A stretch of DNA of 64,000 nt from Leptoclinus maculatus (GCA_032191485.1 JAVDOI010000004.1:20733443-20797442); one strand, 5' to 3'. Counted from the stretch's first letter, positions 35,116 through 59,505 are shown. Numbers and translations: made by a program. The notes: generated by a model not told the origin, from the letters alone.

Positions 35116-35378
35116 TCAGACGGACTTGATCCAGCAGAGGACGAGTCCAGACTGGTCCACCGTGTTGGTCCAGGACTCTATGATTAAAACCCAGCAGACT
35201 TTAAAAACACATGTTGATGTTTTGGGTCAGAGGTCGTGTGATATTCACATCATTATGTTTTTTTATCTGCTGACTCAGCAGAAGAATCAGTAACCAGATT
35301 CAGTTCTTTTCATGTTGAAGGAACTTTTGGTGATTTTTTTTTTTTGTGATGTAAAATGTTTCCGTGAAAATACAGATC

Positions 35379-35384
35379 AATAAA
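35379..35384 (+). terminator. Poly(A) signal of the bHLH gene
   Basis: AATAAA 264 bp after the stop codon, in AT-rich context with a GT-rich stretch (GTGTTGTTGTTGTTGT) about 25 bp downstream, as expected for cleavage and polyadenylation. Confidence 0.7.
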
Positions 35385-36415
35385 TATGAATGTAATTCTA
35401 CACTGTGTTGTTGTTGTTGTCTCCGCCAGGCATGAGGCTGGAGAGAAGTTATGAGTGAGTGTTCACCTCTGTGTCCGTCCACTTGTCTCTTATTCTAGTT
35501 GTGTCTTCTTCTCAAAGACCTCTGGTGGTTTCAGAGACTCTCTTTGTCAGAACACCTTTTATCATCTTGATTATCTTTTTATTATTCATCACTTCTGTTA
35601 ATGTTCACTAGTGAAACACAGCAGAGAGATAATCTGAGACCACACAAAGCTTGCTAACCGCTAACAGAACTACAGAACACACGCTGATGTATTTGTCCAC
35701 CAATCAGCTGAATGTTCTAAAATGTATAAAGTGACCTCGCTGCTTGTTGTCATCCGGTTTCTGCAGTCAGACCTCGACTGAGTGAAACGTTCTACTGTAA
35801 TGAAGATCAATACCTGATACCGACACTAATAATCACCAATAATCCAGCTAATCATATCAATGAAACACGTCATGTGACTATGATGTCACACCGACAGAGC
35901 AGGAAGTGATGAAATCGTCAGACAGCTGACTGGACCAGGACCAAAGTAGTCGTGGACTTCTGTCCTGTATCCAGGTAGAAGGTCCAGAGGTCTGCTGCTC
36001 CAGAATAAGAAACAGAACATTATAGTGGCATGTTGAAGGCTTTGGACTCTAAGACATGATGTGTCATCCTGGTTTGGGATCCTGAGAGGCCTCAGAGGAG
36101 GACCATGAAGAGTCTGGATCCACGTCCCTCATGTTCACAATGTGACTTTAAGATTTGTGTTGTAATAAGACGGGTTTAGATCCTGGTCTTCTTGAATGAA
36201 CTCTGATGGAGGGTTATCAGGTCAGGAGGGGGCGGGGCCTGTCACTGTAACAAGCCAATGATGAGTGGGCGTGGAGCCAATGACTGATAAACAACTCAGC
36301 CAATCAGACGGCCCCGAGAGAGAAGACAACAGTAACAGGTCCCAGAGGACAGAAGGGGCGTGTTTCAATTAGAGTGTGTGTGTGAGATAAGTCCTCAGCC
36401 TCAGTTCCCACCTCT
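35385..36415. other. Non-coding stretch, no gene seen
   Basis: Unique sequence without repeats or recognisable coding frames. Confidence 0.5.
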
Positions 36416-36451
36416 CTCTCTCTCTCTCTCTCTGCCTGTCTGTCTCTCTCA

Positions 36452-36629
36452 ATTCAATTCAATTCAATTCAATTTGCTTTATTGGCATGAAAGTTCAGAA
36501 ACGGTATTGCCAAAGCATCAAAATAATTAAACATACAATCATATTAATACACAATAACATGAATACACAATAACATTAATATAACATCTAGATTGATTAT
36601 TAATTATATATATATACAGTGTGTGTGTG

Positions 36630-36689
<60 letters not shown>

Positions 36690-37740
36690 CGTAGGTCACT
36701 CACTGTCCCTCAGGTTGTGGCATGTTAATACGTATTGGGCAGCAAGATATGCCCTGTCATCTTCTCCTAGGAGTATTTTCAATTTTGAGATGTCACAAAA
36801 CATTTTTAAATCTGAAATTACAGAGCCGAATTTTTTTAAGTAAATGTTCCTAATTGTATTGAATGTTTCGCATTTTAGGAGGAAGTGCATCTCTGTCTCA
36901 GCCTCACCTGTCCCACAGTGACCACATGTTCTGTTTTCTTTTGGTTGCCAGGATGTTTAGTGTCTTCCTTTAGATTTCCAGTTTGTGCTCACTGAGCCTG
37001 TACTTGGTGAGGATCTGTCTCTGCTTTCTATCTCTGACAGTAGATATTCTGCCAATTCATAATTTCTTTCTAGGGCCAGATAATATTCTAATCTACTTTG
37101 GCTTTTAGTTTCTTCTTTCCAATGTTCCAGATAGGTTTCTTTACATTGTGTTATAATTTGTTTTACTCTGATTGGTGTTTGGAAAGCAGTGTTGTTGTGA
37201 GACTGGTCCCAGTGTGTCTGAGAGGAGGGAGTCAGTCTCAGCACCAACTGACATAGGGCTCTCTTCTCTGGGCTCAGCTCTTGGGTTTGGAGGGCTTTGG
37301 AGTGGAGGGTGTCTAGGGGGCTGGATTTAAGGTGATTGAAGAATGTGAGTGCTCTCTTTTGAATGTTAATGATCAGTGGGTATCTGCCTAGTTCTGCTCT
37401 ACACGCATTTGTTGGTGTGTTTCTGTGTACGTGTAAAATGTATCTGCAGAATTCTGCGTGTAGAGAGTCTGTTGGATGTTTGTCCAGCGGGTATAACTAT
37501 GATGACTGAGTGGACCCCATACTTCACTACCATAGAGCGCAATGGGCTGGATGACACTGTTAAAGATTGTAAACCAGATTTGAATTGGGATTTGAAAATT
37601 ATAACATTTTCTCTTAATTGCATTTAGAGCTCTTCGAGCTTTTTCTTTTAGTGCATTCACTGCCATGTTGAAACTCCCTGATGCTGTTATGGTTATACCA
37701 AGGTAGCTATAACTCATACTATGTTCAATGATGCTATTAT
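36452..37740 (-). mobile_element. LINE 3' fragment (I/Nimb-like) with AATTG tail
   Basis: On the minus strand, 37717-37388 encodes a reverse transcriptase thumb-like segment with YLGITITASGSF and ALYGSEVWG. A degraded cysteine-containing C-terminal part follows down to about 36700. The 3' end reads GCCAATAAAGCAAATTGAATTG, an (AATTG)n tail. Stops and frameshifts make it inactive. A GT array (36619-36692) is inserted or expanded inside. The family is by resemblance only. Confidence 0.65.
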
Positions 37741-37816
37741 TTAAACTGGTGTTTGTTTTCCTGACATCTGGGGCGTTTTTGAAAAATCATGATATTAGTT
37801 TTCTTCATGTTTACTG

Positions 37817-37879
<63 letters not shown>

Positions 37880-37978
37880 GTCTCTGTCTCTCTGTCTCTC
37901 TGTCTCTCTGTCTCTCTGTCTCTGTCTCTGTCTCTGTCTCTGTCTCTGTCTCTGTCTCTGTCTCTGTCTCTGTCTCTG

Positions 37979-38025
<47 letters not shown>
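37817..38025. repeat. CT/CTCTGT microsatellite
   Basis: TCTC followed by a perfect 6-bp CTCTGT repeat and TCTC again. It lies exactly between the two LINE fragments. A related CTCTGT tract follows the second fragment at 38442-38582. Confidence 0.95.
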
Positions 38026-38027
<2 letters not shown>

Positions 38028-38028
<1 letters not shown>

Positions 38029-38441
38029 TTCAATTCAATTTTCAATTCAATTCAATTCAATTTGCTTTATTGGCATGAAAGTTTAGAAACGGTATTGCGA
38101 AAGCATCAAAATAATGAAACATACAATCATATTAATACACAATAACATTAATACACAATCATATTAATACACAATCATATTAATACACAATAACATTAAT
38201 ACTCACTGTCACTCACTGTCCCTCAGGTTGTGGCATGTTAATACGTATTGGGCAGCAAGATATGCCCTATCTCCTTCTCCTAGGAGTATTTTCAATTTTG
38301 AGATGTCACTAAATTTTTTTAAATCTGAAATTACAGAGTCGAATTTTTTTAAATAAATGTTCCTAATTTTATTGAATGTTTCGCATTTTAGGAGGAAGTG
38401 CATCTCTGTCTCAGCCTCACCTGTCCCACAGTGACCACATG
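38028..38441 (-). mobile_element. Second, shorter copy of the same LINE 3' end
   Basis: About 400 bp nearly identical to 36450-36940, with the same (AATTG)n tail (38028-38064) and coding remnant. It lacks the GT array and carries ACAATCATATTAATAC repeats instead. Either a segmental duplication with the flanking CT tracts or an independent truncated insertion. Confidence 0.7.
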
Positions 38442-38582
38442 TTCTCTCTCTCTCTCGCTCTCTCTGTCTCTGTCTCTGTCTCTCTGTCTCTCTCTCTGTC
38501 TCTCTCTCTCTCTCTGTCTCTCTCTCTCTGTCTCTGTCTCTCTGTCTCTCTCTCTCTCTCTGTCTCTCTGTCTGTGTCTCTC

Positions 38583-38967
38583 ACTGAAAATACTCCACTA
38601 CGAGTAAAAAAGTACAATCAGTTAATGTAGTTAAAGTACTTTTTAAAATACTTTATTTTTAATGTTTTCATCAGAGTCGATGGCTCATTTTATACTGAAA
38701 TAAGATAAATAATCTGTAATAAATGAATCATAAAATCAATAATGAGATAATAATTTAATTTATATTATTGTATTATTAAGTATTATATATATATATATAT
38801 ATATTAATATATATTACAGCAGTAACAGAAGTATAAAGTAGAATAAAATAAAAATACGGAGTCACTTTACAGATTTTTGTTTGAGGTTCAGACCTCAGAT
38901 CAGATAAAGTGAGACAAGAAAGAGACAGAGGTGGGAACTGAGGGTGAGGACTTCTCTCACACACACA

Positions 38968-39019
<52 letters not shown>

Positions 39020-40131
39020 TTGAAACACGCCCCTTCTGTCCTCTGGGACCTGTTACTGTTATCGTCTCTCTCGGGGCGTCTGATTGGCTGAGATGTTTAT
39101 CAGTCATTGGCTCCACGCCCACTCATCGTTGGCTTGTTACAGTGACACGCCCCCTGCTGACCTGAGTTCATCCTGACAGACTGAACTGTGGGAAACAAAA
39201 CCCCAGTGTCTCTCACAGAGAAGATGAATCTATTGATCGGAGTGAAGAGATCAATAAACTACACGATCAGATTAATACAGTGAGTAATAACACCTGAAAC
39301 ACATTTACTCAAGTACATCTCTGAGTATTTCCAATACAGTAGACATCGTTTCTCGTAGGTAGACTTCGGTACTCGTTGGTATAAGTCAGTTGACATCGGT
39401 ATCTGTCCGTAGACATTTTAACCTGTCGATAGACACCGGTACTCGTCGGTAGACATCGGTACCGGTCGATATTAATGATCTGTTAAATTGTTGTTAATTT
39501 GACTCAACTCTAAACTTTAAACTGTCGGTAAATCAGGACAAAGAAAACAGTTTAGAAACTCTTCAGTTTTATTGTTTCCATTAACAACCCCCCACCCCCC
39601 CCCCCCCCCCAAAAAAGAAACGCTTCTAAAAGTCGAGTCGTTGCTTCGTCGAGCTTCAAAAAGTAACAAACAAACACAAAAAAACACAAAGTGACACCTG
39701 ACTCTGGATCAGATTACATCATGGATTATTGATCAGTGACCTTCAGCTCATGTCGTCTCTGTGATCCAGATTGACTCCAGATTTAACCGTCAGGTAAAAA
39801 CAGGAACTCTGAATTGAAATCAGCTTCACTTTTTCCTCCGTTAGTCTTTAATTGATTCGACTGGTTTAATTAACCAGCAGAGAAAGAGTCATCATGTGCG
39901 CTCTTATTGTGAAAGTTTAACTTCCTCTTTCAATCATAATACATCTGTTTGAACTGGAATAAAAAGGCGTCGACCTGCAGAGAAAAACATGCAGCATTCT
40001 GGGAAATAACTCCTGATTTATGACATAAAATACTAAAGTTTCATTATTTCTGTTTCTCACACAGGTTCTCTGTTCAGTAGCTGATTCTCAAACCTCAGAT
40101 TTCCCTGAATGCACCAGTATGGAGACGTTTT
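38583..40131. other. Non-coding stretch with CA array and C-run
   Basis: AGTAC-rich repeat remnant (38585-38680), (TA)n at 38785-38805, CA array at 38961-39015, and a C-run at 39594-39610. 39345-39470 contains loose GGTAGACATCGGTACTCGTC repeats. No gene seen. Confidence 0.6.
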
Positions 40132-40345
40132 CAGTGGTGAAAGTAATTTAGTACATTTACTCAAGTACTGTTCTGAAGTACAGTTTTAAGGTACTTGTAC
40201 TTTACTTGAGTATTTCCATTTTCTACCATCTCAGAGGGAAATTTTGTCCTTTTTGAAAACCATGAGGTAATTTTCTCTCTGCAGAAAGTTGAATTCTCTG
40301 AAGTAAATTTTTTATCAAAATAAATTGAAGTCAATGTAAAAACTG
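40132..40345. repeat. AGTACATTTACTCAAGTACTG interspersed repeat
   Basis: Contains GTACATTTACTCAAGTACTG, then GGTACTTGTACTTTACTTGA and GAGTATTTCCATTTTCTACC, the consensus-like words of a very common teleost repeat. It is better preserved here than at 12905 or 42738. Confidence 0.65.
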
Positions 40346-40353
40346 AGGGAGGA

Positions 40354-40359
40354 TTTATT
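40354..40359 (-). terminator. Candidate poly(A) signal of the tetherin-like gene
   Basis: AATAAA on the minus strand, about 300 bp beyond the predicted last splice acceptor at 40655. Position fits the end of a short 3' untranslated exon, but other AT-rich signals are possible. Confidence 0.45.
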
Positions 40360-41225
40360 TTAATATTAATATTTAAGAGATAAAAAGTGACAAAGCAGCA
40401 GCGTTAAGTAAATAGCAGTCGTTAAGCTTCATGAAGGAATAAACTTAAAAAAACACACAGTGGTGAAGCCGCATTTAAAATCCTTTAAACGTCTCAGCTA
40501 TTCAAGTCAAAGCAAAGTTTCTGTCCAATCGTTCACAGCGTCTCCATGGCGATCTCTTTGTTTGTACAGCAGTCATGTCGTCCGTTTAGGCTCCGCCTCC
40601 GTCCTGAAACACAGTGCTCGCTGTCGTTCTACAGGTCACCGCCTCGCTGACCTCCTGAAAACACAACAACACATTGTCAATCAGGGAGGACATCATCAAA
40701 ACTTCAGCTGACATCATCAACATTTTAAATGACATCATCAAAACTTCAGCTGACATCATCAAAACTTCAGCTCAGATCTGTTTTGGTGATAAATGTGTTT
40801 TTGATGAACCCACCAACGTACATCATCGATTTCCCAGAATGCATTTTGAAACCCACCTGTCATGTATTAATTATTGATTATTGCAGCATTAATAAATTAC
40901 TCAGTGACGTCAACAATAATAATTATTGGCATCATAAACCTTCTGTCGTTTTGGTGAAACCTTCTACGTCGGGCCCTAATAATAATAATATTTAATGTCA
41001 CTGCAGTGACAAACTCTCACCAGCAGGTGAAGCTGAACCTCCTGTTTCATTAGTAATCAATGTTTCTTCTCTAATAAATCTCACGTTGTTTGATCTAAAA
41101 TAAACAAACACTTCTCACCAACAACAATCTCTAATAAAAATAGAAATAATTATTGAATTATACACTTTAGTTTTTAGTAAAATAAGTGATGCGTTCGGGT
41201 GCAGAAGGAGTTTTTCGGTACTTAC

Positions 41226-53050
<11,825 letters not shown>

Positions 53051-53359
53051 GAGGAAGAGGATGGAGATGAAGGTTGATGAAGACGAGCTGTGGAGGCAGC
53101 AGCTGCTCTCAGTGAGTCTCTCAGGTCGGAGTGATGTAGACTTTCCCCTTCAGGCAGGAACTCAGGGAGGGGCTCCCTCACAGGGCGACGGCAAACCTCG
53201 GCCACACCCCTGCCACCCCCCCCCCCCCCCCCGCCCTCCCGCTGCCTCCCCACCCGAAACCTCACCCTGCTCCTCCCCTCCATGTCCGTGTTATCGTGCC
53301 CAGAGAGGACGATCAACAGGAAAGTCACACACACCTCACACATAGACCACACTTTCCGT

Positions 53360-53400
<41 letters not shown>

Positions 53401-53438
53401 TGTGTGTGTGTGAGAGAGTGTGTGCGTGTGTGTGTGGG

Positions 53439-53504
<66 letters not shown>

Positions 53505-53513
53505 CACTGAGGC

Positions 53514-53529
53514 TTTCTGTTTCTATTTC
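53514..53529 (-). promoter_or_regulatory. Triple GAAA interferon-response-like element
   Basis: On the minus strand the sequence is GAAATAGAAACAGAAA, three GAAA words with exact 2-bp spacing. This matches the GAAANNGAAA core of interferon-stimulated response elements and IRF sites. It lies 464 bp upstream of the start codon of the tetherin-like gene, in its transcriptional orientation, beyond a GT array at 53355-53502. BST2 is interferon-induced in mammals, so position and gene fit. Functional use is inferred. Confidence 0.6.
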
Positions 53530-53631
53530 CCAGCCTCACAACATGAACCTGGATGAACTCTGGAACGCAAACTATGTGGATCTTTGGCAGAAGAAACGAA
53601 ACACAGAGAGACGGAAAAAAAAGAACAAAAC

Positions 53632-54248
53632 TAAAGACAGAAGTAGAGACAGAAGTAGAGACAGAAGTAAAGACAGAAGTAAAGACAGAAGTAGAGACAG
53701 AAGTAAAGACAGAAGTAGAGACAGAAGTAGAGACATAAGTAAAGACAGAAGTAAAGACATAAGTAAAGACATAAGTAAAGACAGAAGTAAAGACAGAAGT
53801 AAAGACAGAAGTAGAGACAGAAGTAAAGACAGAAGTAGAGACAGAAGTAGAGACAGAAGTAGAGACAGAAGTAAAGACAGAAGTAGAGACAGAAGTAGAG
53901 ACAGAAGTAGAGACAGAAGTAAAGACAGAAGTAAAGACAGAAGTAGAGACAGAAGTAAAGACAGAAGTAGAGACAGAAGTAGAGACAGAAGTACAGACAG
54001 AAGTAAAGACAGAAGTAGAGACAGAAGTAAAGACAGAAGTAGAGACAGAAGTAAAGACAGAAGTAAAGACAGAAGTAGAGACAGAAGTAAAGACAGAAGT
54101 AGAGACAGAAGTAAAGACAGAAGTAGAGACAGAAATAGAGACAGAAGTAAAGACAGAAGTAAAGACAGAAGTAGAGACAGAAGTAAAGACAGAAGTAGAG
54201 ACAGAAGTAAAGACAGAAGTAGAGACAGAAGTAAAGACAGAAGTGTAG
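53632..54248. repeat. 12-bp GACAGAAGTARA minisatellite with an inverted end
   Basis: About 51 copies of GACAGAAGTAAA/GACAGAAGTAGA. At 54246-54280 the repeat is followed by its own reverse complement (GTCTTTACTTCTGTCTCTAC), giving a small foldback. The + strand stays open for 269 codons from 53543 and would encode Asp-Arg-Ser-Lys/Arg repeats. This follows from the 12-bp period and is not taken as a gene. Confidence 0.95.
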
Positions 54249-54280
54249 AGTCTTTACTTCTGTCTCTACTTCTGTCTATA

Positions 54281-54720
54281 CATAATTATGATATAATGAT
54301 ACAAATAATTTCCCTCTCCACACCAAGCCAGAACTCAGTGTTTGAGTTGTAAACCTCAGCCTCCGGGTAGAGTCGGACGTCATCTCGATAATGTCTCTTC
54401 ATTAAGCTCACTAAGCTACACGTGTGAGTCGCCAAGGATCTTGGCCGTCGCGCATGCGCAGCCTGTTAACAGCGTAATGTAAACATTTACACCATGTAAA
54501 GTTCTTGAAATAAAAAATGTCTGCATTTCCCCCTGCGCCCCACCTGTAATACCACTGCGCCCCACTAGAGGGGCGCGCCTCACAGTTTGAGAAATACCGC
54601 ATTAGAGGAACAGTGAGAGTCACTAAAGGTACTAAGCTTCATCCTCAGTGGAACATGAGATCTTTCAGTCTATATCAAAGTGGAGGACAAAAATACTTTT
54701 GATATCACTGTAAAGTGAGG
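54281..54720. other. Non-coding, possible hAT-end remnant
   Basis: 54565-54597 (GGGGCGCGCCTCACAGTTTG and AGAAATACC) resembles the terminus of non-autonomous hAT elements, but no matching left end or target duplication was found. Confidence 0.35.
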
Positions 54721-54724
54721 AGAA

Positions 54725-56080
54725 TCATTAACTCTTTGGACCCTGTCCTCCCTAGGACTTTTTTTGGCTTATTCTCGAAAATACTATACCCATACTCAAA
54801 GGGGCCTTACTCTCTAACTACAAGGTCTATTTGAATAATTTCAATGGATTAATAACACTAAGAAGGGTTTGCTCATATCAATTGTGTTAATATTGTGAAT
54901 ATGTTACTGGTTAATAGCAGATGAAGATGGAACACAGCTCCACTTTTGAAAATGTCAGGTTCGTATGGTGAAAAAGCACTATTATTCATAATACTATATT
55001 AAATGAGGCATAGGAAACGATGGCGGTAGTCACCCACAAAAGAATTGGAGTGAATAGAGTGAAGTAGGCCAGAGTTAGACATAAACGTTACGAGAGGTCA
55101 CGAGAGGTCGTCATGTGAGAAACAGCCTCTCCAGCTGTTCCATTGTACTTTTATAAGCTAAATAACTATATATTTCACTTCCTTTATCCTTGTACATGCA
55201 CAATCTATCACATACAGCAGTTAGAAATCATTTTGGAGAGCTAGAACCGTCTCCAAAGCGTCTCGGGGCCGCCGACCTACGGGAGAATTGCGCCATAGTG
55301 TGTGTGTATTGGACCAGTGTTGAGACTCTGGTTGGTCGATTTCTTCGAATCACATGTCTATGCACGTGTCTGGATCTGGCCAATGGAGTGGTGTCAACAG
55401 AATTCCCAGGAAGTCTTTAGTTTTCCGAAAAAAGCTGATTTTAGCCGGAGGACCGGTGCGTAAACGCGCGAGTGTACCTAATGTGAAACGTGATCCCCCG
55501 GGCTTATTTGACCCCCCTTTCTTAAAAAAAAAACGTTATTAGACTGTAAACAGATGACAAATGGCGATTCAGCTGTCGAACTGGATTTTTGAGGACTTCT
55601 TTAATAATTTTGCATCGAAATGGTGAGTGCAGAACCAGAATTCTTTAGCGGTGTCACTGGCTGCCGGGGGTGCTCCTCCCCGGGTAACGTTTGAACTGTT
55701 TAACGGAGAGTAAATCCGAAATATACATTCGAAGCGTGGTCGAATGCTAATGTTGCTAAGTAGGTAGCTTTAGCTTGGACGGCAAAGGAACGTCTTTCGC
55801 TGGACTTTTTCAGTTGCGTATCTTGGGAAAATGAACGTGAAAAAGTGACGATATTTAACACGAGGCTAGGAATGTTGTCGAATATCGTGTTTTATTGTGT
55901 TTTGAGTGTGTTAAGTGTTACACATGCTTCTGTTCATGAGAAGTTGTTCGTTAAAACGGTATGCTACATTTTTGTAGATTCATTATATTTGTTACTGAAA
56001 ATTGCTTTCTTCGGTTCCGGCTCGGTTCTGTTCGGCCCACTTGAGGACCAATTGGTCCTGGCTTGGGCTCAAAGGGTATG
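54725..56080. other. Unresolved block with CpG-rich core
   Basis: Starts TTAACTCTTTGGACCC at about 54729 and contains a CpG-rich core (55230-55740). Near 56060-56077 it has GGGCTCAAAGGGT, an imperfect inverse of the start. This could be a decayed piggyBac-like element (TTAA target), but the right side lacks TTAA. An alternative is a promoter/first exon: ATG at 55562 and a strong donor ATG|GTGAGT at 55622/55623. No downstream partner exon was convincing. Confidence 0.3.
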
Positions 56081-56820
56081 CAATGTTTCCATCCACCTCA
56101 CAGGAAACACTTCCACACATATTCATACTGTGTTTATGTGCATAAAAACAGCTGGAGGGAAACAGACCGTAAACATCAGGAGATTCTCGTGGCTCCAGAT
56201 GAAAGTCATGTGACCTTCGATATGCAGAAAGTCCAGATACAGCTGAAACACAGAACCTCTGGTGACAACAAGCTGTTCATCAGCAGCATCACAAAATAAA
56301 AACAGAACAGACGTGTTAGCGTTAGCTGCAGGAGCTAACGTGCTAACAACAGCATTCCGTTATTATCTCGTGTCTCATTAACAGATATCGTGGTGACACA
56401 ATGTTGGAAACAAAAAGTGATATTTATGGTCGGGGATGATTCTGTTTGTTCGAGGGGCGGAGTCTAATAAATCATCTGATTCTTTGAGGGGCAGAGTCTA
56501 ATAAATCATCTGATTCTTTGAGGGGCGGAGTCTAATAAATCATCTGATTCTGTTGCCACAAGAGACATAAAACACGTGAGTATTGCAACAGAGGAGGGAG
56601 TGTCTGGTGATTTATATCTGCTCTCACAGTTCACTCCATCACATATTCATATCTAATCATCATGTTTAAAGGTGTTCTGTAGCGCCTCCATGAGGCTGAA
56701 ACGCCTCATTACACCTGAACGCATCACGTCATCATATCAGAGCTGAGATCTGCTGACCAATCACACACTGTACACACACCTGTTAGTGGTCAACACAGAG
56801 AGACAGACAGAGAGGGAGAC
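56081..56820. other. Non-coding, with a 3-copy repeat
   Basis: 56445-56550 has three copies of a GGGGCGGAGTCTAATAAATC unit of about 37 bp. A short open stretch 56063-56299 (ending FISSITK) has protein-like composition, but no supporting splice structure was found. Confidence 0.4.
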
Positions 56821-56823
56821 AGA

Positions 56824-58085
56824 TTTTTTTTTTGATTTTTAGAAACCTTTATTTACTTAAAACAATATGAACGAACAAAAACATTGTTGTCATGGCAATA
56901 ATTAAAACAAATCAACAAACAAAGAAAAACAAAAAACAACAAAACACAAAACAAAAACAAAGTTTATCTTCACATTGTATTAAAACAACATATTATTTCA
57001 TCGTAGCACCATTTTTCATTAAAATCCTGCATGTTGTTCGTTAAAGAACCTGAAATCAACCCAAATATGTCTCTGACCAGAGAGATGAAGACAGGAAGAG
57101 CTTCCTGTCCTGCTCTGTCCTCTGCTCTGGTCTTCCTGCTTGTGTAAATAGACAGTTTAGTCTCTCCAACTACGTGGTTGAGCAGCTTCCACTTGGAGGA
57201 GTTCACTTTTTTATAGCCGACTCCTAGAATGAAGGTGGTCCTGGACCAGGTCTCACCAAACCCTTTAAAAAATCCTGCAGTGTGTTAAAGAGGTTACAGA
57301 GTCTGTCACAATAATAAAAACAGTGGAAAACGGTCTCTACTGTATCACAGAATGGACAATGACTACAAACAGTGGGATTAATAACAGATAAAAGCGTTAA
57401 CAGCAATAGCACCGTGTAGGATCCAGCACAGCATGCTGGTCAGACCTGGTGTTGTGCTATCTTGTATGTCCATCCTGGCTCCGTACACCAGCGGTTCCTG
57501 AAGCAGCCAGTGTAGTGAGCATGTGGGCTCCGTTCTCATCCATTTAAAACAGTTCCATGCCTTAAACAGTGACTGGTAAAGGAGATAATCCACACAATTT
57601 AAAAAGATTGAAATCCATTAAAAAAAGTGTAGTGTCTACTCCCAGACCAGCTGCCTTCCTTAAAATGCAGTCTGTCACCTCTCTCCACACCACATCCGTT
57701 GGACCTGTAAGGTACCTTTGTACAAACTGGAACCTGAAAGTGGTCACTCTGCTGTCAATGTGCACCAGCCCCTGACCCCCCTCCTCTTTAGGTAAAAAGA
57801 GTATGCTCTGAGGGACCCAGTGCAGCCTGTCCCAGAAGAAGTCTGTGAGGATGGCCTGTAGTCTCTGTGTGAGGCCTTTAGGGGGGTCCATGCAGGCCAG
57901 CTTGTGCCACAGAGCTGAAGCCACCAGATTGTTGATGACCAGAGTCCTGCCTCTGTACGACATCTGTGGCTTCAGCCATTTCCACTTCGCCAGTCTTCCC
58001 TGCATTATCTCCACAACTCCCTCCCAGTTCTTCTTTACAATACATTCATTCCCCACATACACACAGGTCAACCCCCCTGGTAGAC
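56824..58085 (-). mobile_element. L1/Tx1-like LINE 3' fragment
   Basis: Minus-strand coding remnants from about 58065 down to 57220, with frameshifts. They include NWEGVVEIMQGRLAKWKWL, SYRGRTLVINNLVASALWHK, FFWDRLHWVPQSILFLPKEE and GGQGLVHIDSR, the C-terminal region of fish L1/Tx1-type ORF2. The 3' end is marked by poly-A (T-run at 56825-56834 on +). The reverse transcriptase core is missing, so it is 5'-truncated, and it abuts a (TA)n tract. Confidence 0.82.
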
Positions 58086-58240
58086 TGGGTAACATATATA
58101 TATATATATATATATACAGTGTATATATATACATATATATGTATATATATACACATATATATATACTGTATATATATATGTATATATACATATATATATA
58201 TATACTGTATATATATATATATATATACACATATGCCAAA
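58086..58240. repeat. (TA)n/TATACA repeat
   Basis: Alternating TATATA with TACTGTATATATA dyads. It begins exactly where LINE homology ends. Confidence 0.92.
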
Positions 58241-58858
58241 AAATGCCATTTCAGCTTCATCAATGTGACAAATTTCTGCTTTTCTTAATTAAACTGAATA
58301 AAAACTTGAAACGTCTTGTTTTGTTAAATTAACGGTCAAAACATTTAATTCACAATCTCATAAATAATAAAAAATACAGCAAAAGTTTGAGAAGCTCAAC
58401 ATTTAATTGATTATTAAATCTGTTGTGGATTATAAACAGTTAGTTAATTGTTATGACTTGAATATTTTCATGTATGAAATAAGATGTTATTTTAAACTTC
58501 CTGCAGGTGTTCAGTAGTCACATCAACCGTCAGTGTGATTCAGATCCACAGCAGTTTAAAACAGGAAGTAAACAGGAAGTAAACAGGAAGTATGTTAACA
58601 TGGATCAATATGTGTCTGTGATCAGCTCCTGTCTCTCTGTCTCTTTGTCTCACTGTCTCACTGTCTCACTGTCTCTCTGTCTCTCTGTCTCTCTGTCTCT
58701 CTGTCTCTCTGTCTACCTGTCTCACTGTCTCACAGTCTCTCTGTCTCTCTGTCTCACTGTCTCACTGTCTCACTCTCTCACTCTCTCACTGTCTCTCTGT
58801 CTCACTGTCTCACTCTCTCACTCTCTCACTGTCTCACTGTGAGAGTTCAGTTTCAGTT
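58241..58858. other. Upstream of the Ig gene: AT-rich then CTCTGT/CTCACTGT array
   Basis: 58625-58838 is a (TCTCTGTC)/(TCTCACTG) array. 58839-58872 is the short 5' leader of the Ig-domain gene with GTTCAGTTTCAGTTCAC. Confidence 0.8.
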
Positions 58859-58872
58859 CACAACAACAGTTG

Positions 58873-59441
58873 ATGATGGAGTCTGTGCTGGTCTGTCTGA
58901 TCCTCTCTCTCAGTGAGTCAATATATTTATTAATATTATTGATGTCTAAACTATGTTCACATATATTTATTAATATTATTGATGTCTAAACACAGTGAAG
59001 AGATATAACTGCTACTGCATAAAGGGAATACTGCTGTTAAAAAGAACCTGATGTGTTTAAAGTGTTTGTAAACCAAATGTTATTGCACTTTTGTTCATAT
59101 AGCAGTACTTTTAAAATAAAAGTGCACAATACACTACTTTTGAATTCATTATTGAACTTTGCCATAACAATGAGATTAATCGCAATTAAAAATTGTAATC
59201 GTTGCCCAGCACTAGTTTATTAATATTATTAATGTCTAAACTAATATTTAAATATGATCCTCTTTCACTGATTCTTAATCTGGTGATTAAATGCATTAGT
59301 TGTCGACAGGCTGAACACTGTTTTGTCATTTTAGGCATATTTTAAGTGATTTTACAACATAACAATGAGATTAATCACGATAAAAAATTGTAGTCGTTGC
59401 CCAGCACTAATATATATATATATATATATATACCTCCTCTA

Positions 59442-59505
<64 letters not shown>

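Noticed and set aside
37728..38145. Ser/Leu and Glu/Thr/Arg repeat proteins
   Set aside because: Frames of the CT/CTCTGT microsatellite between two LINE fragments.
56063..56299. Small protein ending in FDMQKVQIQLKHRTSGDNKLFISSITK-like sequence
   Set aside because: Composition looks protein-like, but no acceptor/donor pair or upstream exon could be tied to it; left as unresolved non-coding.
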